From assembly GCA_965205535.1 (NCBI GenBank), contig CBDBHH010000005.1, positions 310,001-374,000 of the forward strand: DNA of 64,000 nucleotides. The letters run 5' to 3'. Within the stretch, counting starts at the first letter, position 1. The number at the start of each line of letters is the position of its first letter. The stretch comes from UBA8079 sp965205535 (GTDB lineage: Bacteria > Pseudomonadota > Alphaproteobacteria > UBA6615). This document shows positions 60,764-64,000 of the stretch, piece by piece. The notes under the pieces are model-generated. The model ran no database searches. It had not been told where the DNA came from and was given only the letters and a program-made list of their open reading frames with translations. The translations under genes were made by a program, and so were the position numbers.

Positions 60764-62695
60764 CTAGCCTTGGGGTTGCGGCTCCGGTTCCATGCCACCG
60801 CTCGGCCGGTCCTTCTTGCTCGCCGTACCGCTCGTCGGCACCGACGAACGCGCGCCGCCAGCCGAATCCGCATCGTCATCCGGTCGATCGATGCTGTCGC
60901 CCCTGAGAAGCGTGTCGACTTCGTCCGCCGAGAGCGTCTCATATTCAAGCAGCCCGTTGGAGATCGTATGCAAAGCCTCCAACTGCTCGGTCAGAATCCG
61001 CATCGCATCCGATTCCGCCGCATCAATCAGCGCGCGTATCTCATCATCGATGATCTTCGCGGTCGCATCCGAGACGTTCTTGTGCTGGGACACGGAATGA
61101 CCCAGGAACACCTCTTCCTGGTTATCCTCGTAGCGCAGCGGACCAAGTTTTTCGCTGAACCCGTACTCCGTAATCATTCGGCGGGCCAGGTTCGTCGCTT
61201 GCTTGATGTCATTGCCGGCGCCGGTCGTAACTCGATCCTTACCGAAGATGATTTCCTCGGCCACCCGCCCGCCAAACATCATGGCCAGCTTCGCCTTCAG
61301 CTCGTAGATCGAATAGGTGTACCGGTCGCGCTCGGGCAGAGACATCGTGACACCCAACGCCTGACCACGCGGGATTATCGTGACCTTGTGCAGCGGGTCG
61401 CAGCCATCCATGTGCATGCCGACCAGCGCATGCCCCGCCTCGTGATAGGCCGTCAGCTTTTTCTCGTCCTCGGTCATCACCATCGAACGACGTTCGGCAC
61501 CCATCAGCACCTTGTCCTTGGCATCCTCGAACTCGGCCATGGTGACCATACGTCGGCTCTTGCGTGCCGCAATCAGGGCCGCCTCATTCACGAGGTTCGC
61601 CAGATCAGCACCGGAGAAGCCCGGCGTGCCGCGCGCGATGGTCTTGGCATTCACGTCGGGGGCCAGAGGCACCTTGCGCATGTGCACCTTGAGAATCTTT
61701 TCGCGACCGATGATGTCCGGGTTCGGCACCACCACCTGACGGTCGAAGCGACCCGGACGCAGCAAGGCCGGATCGAGCACATCGGGACGGTTGGTGGCCG
61801 CGACCAGAATCACGCCCTCGTTGGTCTCGAAACCATCCATCTCGACGAGAAGTTGGTTGAGCGTTTGTTCGCGCTCGTCATTACCGCCACCCAGTCCGGC
61901 GCCACGATGGCGGCCCACGGCATCAAGCTCATCGATGAAGATAATGCAGGGCGCGTTCTTCTTGCCCTGTTCGAACATATCGCGCACCCGGCTGGCACCA
62001 ACGCCGACAAACATCTCGACGAAATCCGAACCGGAGATGGTGAAAAACGGCACATTCGCTTCACCGGCAATCGCGCGGGCGAGCAGCGTCTTGCCCGTGC
62101 CCGGAGGCCCGACCAGCAGAACGCCCTTGGGAATTTGCCCCCCCAACCGCTGGAACTTCTGGGGATCACGCAGAAACTCGACGACCTCCTCGACTTCCTG
62201 CTTGGCTTCCTCGACGCCGGCCACGTCCTCGAAAGTGACCCGACCGGTTTTCTCGGTCAGCATTTTCGCGCGTGACTTGCCAAATCCCATCGCACCGCGA
62301 CCGCCGCCGCCCTGCATCTGGCGCATGAAGAACACCCAGATGCCGACAATGACGATGAACGGCAGCCAGCTCAGCAGCGTGCGAACCAGGAAGTTCGCTT
62401 CCTCCTGCGGCGCGGCCGTGATGCGGACACCATGTTCGGACAGGGTCGACACGAGATTGGGGTCGTTCGGCGCATAGGATTTGAAGGCCGTGCCATTGCG
62501 CAGCGTGCCCTTGATATCATTGCCCTGGATTGTGACATCCAGGACCTGATCCGTCTCGACCTGGCCCATGAAATCCGAGAACGCCAACTGCTGTTCGGAA
62601 CCCTGGCGGTCCGAACTTTGGAACAGGTTGAACAGCGCCACAACCAGCAAGGCGATGATGACCCACAGCGCAATGTTTCTACCGAAATTGTTCAA
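60764..62695 (-). CDS. ftsH: ATP-dependent zinc metalloprotease FtsH
   Basis: 643 residues. TM1 near the N-terminus (NIALWVIIALLVVALFNLF), periplasmic segment, TM2 (TLLSWLPFIVIVGIWVFFM), AAA domain with VGPPGTGKTLLARA and IFIDELDAVGR, second region of homology, and the zinc site in YHEAGHALVG. Acidic/Pro-rich C-terminus. It degrades misfolded membrane proteins and, in many bacteria, RpoH, which is also encoded in this window. Confidence 0.97.
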   Translation of the reverse strand: MNNFGRNIALWVIIALLVVALFNLFQSSDRQGSEQQLAFSDFMGQVETDQVLDVTIQGNDIKGTLRNGTAFKSYAPNDPNLVSTLSEHGVRITAAPQEEANFLVRTLLSWLPFIVIVGIWVFFMRQMQGGGGRGAMGFGKSRAKMLTEKTGRVTFEDVAGVEEAKQEVEEVVEFLRDPQKFQRLGGQIPKGVLLVGPPGTGKTLLARAIAGEANVPFFTISGSDFVEMFVGVGASRVRDMFEQGKKNAPCIIFIDELDAVGRHRGAGLGGGNDEREQTLNQLLVEMDGFETNEGVILVAATNRPDVLDPALLRPGRFDRQVVVPNPDIIGREKILKVHMRKVPLAPDVNAKTIARGTPGFSGADLANLVNEAALIAARKSRRMVTMAEFEDAKDKVLMGAERRSMVMTEDEKKLTAYHEAGHALVGMHMDGCDPLHKVTIIPRGQALGVTMSLPERDRYTYSIYELKAKLAMMFGGRVAEEIIFGKDRVTTGAGNDIKQATNLARRMITEYGFSEKLGPLRYEDNQEEVFLGHSVSQHKNVSDATAKIIDDEIRALIDAAESDAMRILTEQLEALHTISNGLLEYETLSADEVDTLLRGDSIDRPDDDADSAGGARSSVPTSGTASKKDRPSGGMEPEPQPQG

Positions 62696-62858
62696 AGACC
62701 TTCTCCGATAAGCTGACCATTTGGACCAGCGCCGCCGATCATGTCCGGCGACCGTACGTGCAGCAAATTACATTGGAACCTTTACAGGCTTTAACATGGT
62801 GCTCCAAGTCCTCTAGGGCAATGCGAAAATCACCCCGATAATAGGAGTGTGATGATTA

Positions 62859-64000
62859 TCAACCCATTGCGAAAACAGCACCCGCAACGGGATTTTTCGG
62901 CGCAAACCGGGCTTTTGCGGCAACGCAGACGGCTTGCGATGAACCTGGCAACGCACAAATATGAAAATGGCCTGCGTGGCAGATCGCCGGCAATGTCATT
63001 CGAACAAGGTGCGGCAAGCCTTCATAGCTGAGGGAATCCGCGTGCATCGGCACCTCGTTCGCAACGAATGATCCAACAGCACCAAGTCGGATATCTCCGT
63101 CACGGCCGAGCTCCCTGCCAGCAGAATCCGTTGTGGGCAACGACACCTGGTAACGCCCGTCCCACTCGAGGTCCGGAATAGTGTCGGCGGTGCCGATCAG
63201 ATGCCGGATGGGTTCAATCGCCGCCTGTTCACGAACAACACGCACCACACCGTTGCTTTCGGGTCGCACGACGCAGCCACCCAGGGTCACGCCGCCCCCA
63301 AGGGTACCCTCCGTCAACCTGTCTGCCAGCCGCGATAGTCGTGCGCCACGCGGCGGATACATCCGTCCGCCGATACACATCACCAGATTGGCGATCAGCC
63401 GAAGGCTTGTCTCTCCGTCCGCGGCGGCGAGCAACGCCGGATCGAGCCTCGCAAACCCGGCGGGATGAACCGTGACAGCCTGGGCTGCAAGCCGCGCGAC
63501 CTTGCGTTCTACGACCACGCGGGCCCGGGCAAACTCCGTATTCGGTTCGGCGCCAGAACCGGCTGAACGGGATTCCCGCAACCGGGCCCTGGCGTAGCGG
63601 GTATCCCGGTTACTCGGATCCTCGATCCACGCCTGTCCACGCGCGCGCAGGGTTTCGGTAATGCGTGTGCGGGGAACATCGAGCAACGGCCGCAGGACAC
63701 GCACATGCGGCAGTTCTCGCACGGCCGGCATGCCCGCCTGACCGAATGTGCCGCTTGAACGTGAACGGCGCATAATCTGTGTTTCCAATTGGTCTTCTCG
63801 ATGGTGCCCGACGAGCAGGTGCAAGATGCCCCGATCCCTGCAATACGCCTCCAGCAGCCCATAACGCGCGGATCGCGCGTCGGCCTCGCTGGCAAGCCCG
63901 CTTTTGTTCACTGCGGCCAGGCCGGGTCCGGGAGAGTTCTGCCAGACGAGCGTGTCGTGGGAAATCTCGAGCTGCCCCATCCACGCGGACACCTGATCAG
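62859..64000 (-). CDS. tilS: tRNA(Ile)-lysidine synthetase (5' end outside window)
   Basis: The frame is open to the right edge, so the N-terminal P-loop (SGGxDS) is not visible. The remaining part shows ARSARYGLLEAYCRDRGILHLLVGHHREDQLETQIMR, with the HxxDQ-like adenylation motif characteristic of TilS, then WIEDPSNRDTRYARARLR, and a C-terminal region. It makes lysidine at C34 of tRNA-Ile for AUA decoding. Position next to ftsH, as in many proteobacteria, supports the call. 163 bases without a gene separate it from ftsH. Confidence 0.9.
   Translation of the reverse strand, partial: DQVSAWMGQLEISHDTLVWQNSPGPGLAAVNKSGLASEADARSARYGLLEAYCRDRGILHLLVGHHREDQLETQIMRRSRSSGTFGQAGMPAVRELPHVRVLRPLLDVPRTRITETLRARGQAWIEDPSNRDTRYARARLRESRSAGSGAEPNTEFARARVVVERKVARLAAQAVTVHPAGFARLDPALLAAADGETSLRLIANLVMCIGGRMYPPRGARLSRLADRLTEGTLGGGVTLGGCVVRPESNGVVRVVREQAAIEPIRHLIGTADTIPDLEWDGRYQVSLPTTDSAGRELGRDGDIRLGAVGSFVANEVPMHADSLSYEGLPHLVRMTLPAICHAGHFHICALPGSSQAVCVAAKARFAPKNPVAGAVFAMG

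Noticed and set aside
1..64000. CRISPR array
   Set aside because: No regularly spaced 25-40 bp repeats were seen; the only short phased array is the fic operator.

Overview
The window is 64 kb of a GC-rich bacterial chromosome. It is most likely an alphaproteobacterium of the Rhodospirillales type. The signs are the serC-serA / hisZ-purA cluster with a serC-type leader hairpin, an RpoH sigma factor beside rluD, and the order tilS-ftsH-folP-glmM. About 49 intact protein genes, one tRNA gene, two partial edge genes and several broken genes can be supported.

Layout. 0-9 kb: small-metabolism genes (cupin, old yellow enzyme-type oxidoreductase, sulfurtransferase, NAD-binding dehydrogenase, a coupled thioesterase/SprT/unknown operon, a DprE1-like FAD oxidase, a secreted unknown, RidA). 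9.06-19.5 kb: an accessory island bounded by 129-bp direct repeats (127/129 identical) made from the 3' end of a DNA methyltransferase gene. It carries a frameshifted serine recombinase and one tight leftward operon: Fic protein, MmeI-like DNA methyltransferase (broken by one in-frame stop), DExH helicase, GIY-YIG nuclease, and a zinc-hook RloC/PrrC-like ATPase. This is the best candidate for a poorly described defence system. To its right lies a TPP-enzyme gene that has lost its 5' end. 19.7-24.6 kb: MFS exporter, NAD-epimerase, DRE-TIM aldolase-type enzyme.

24.66-38.76 kb: a second island. A perfect 54-bp copy of the 3' half of tRNA-Glu(CTC) sits at 24.66 kb and the intact tRNA gene lies at 38.7 kb, in the geometry expected for integration at a tRNA gene. 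Between them is what looks like a tricarballylate/aconitate catabolic module: TctC, fused TctA-TctB, a PrpF-like isomerase, TcuA and TcuB in one operon, a divergent TctD/TctE two-component system, a TauE-type permease, aconitase and a divergent LysR regulator. The proposed flow is uptake, FAD-dependent oxidation to cis-aconitate, isomerisation, then aconitase and the TCA cycle.

38.8-64 kb: mostly core genome (threonine aldolase, RluD, RpoH, a membrane-anchored pseudokinase, PurA, HisZ, SerA, SerC, an SLC13 transporter, two MaoC proteins, an AraC/O6-alkylguanine methyltransferase, two EamA transporters of which one is frameshifted, ThiD, GlmM, FolP, FtsH, and TilS running off the right edge).

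Limits: everything was read by eye, with no database searches. Single-base disruptions (recombinase, methyltransferase, EamA) could be assembly errors. Statements about GC content rest on a few hand-counted lines.
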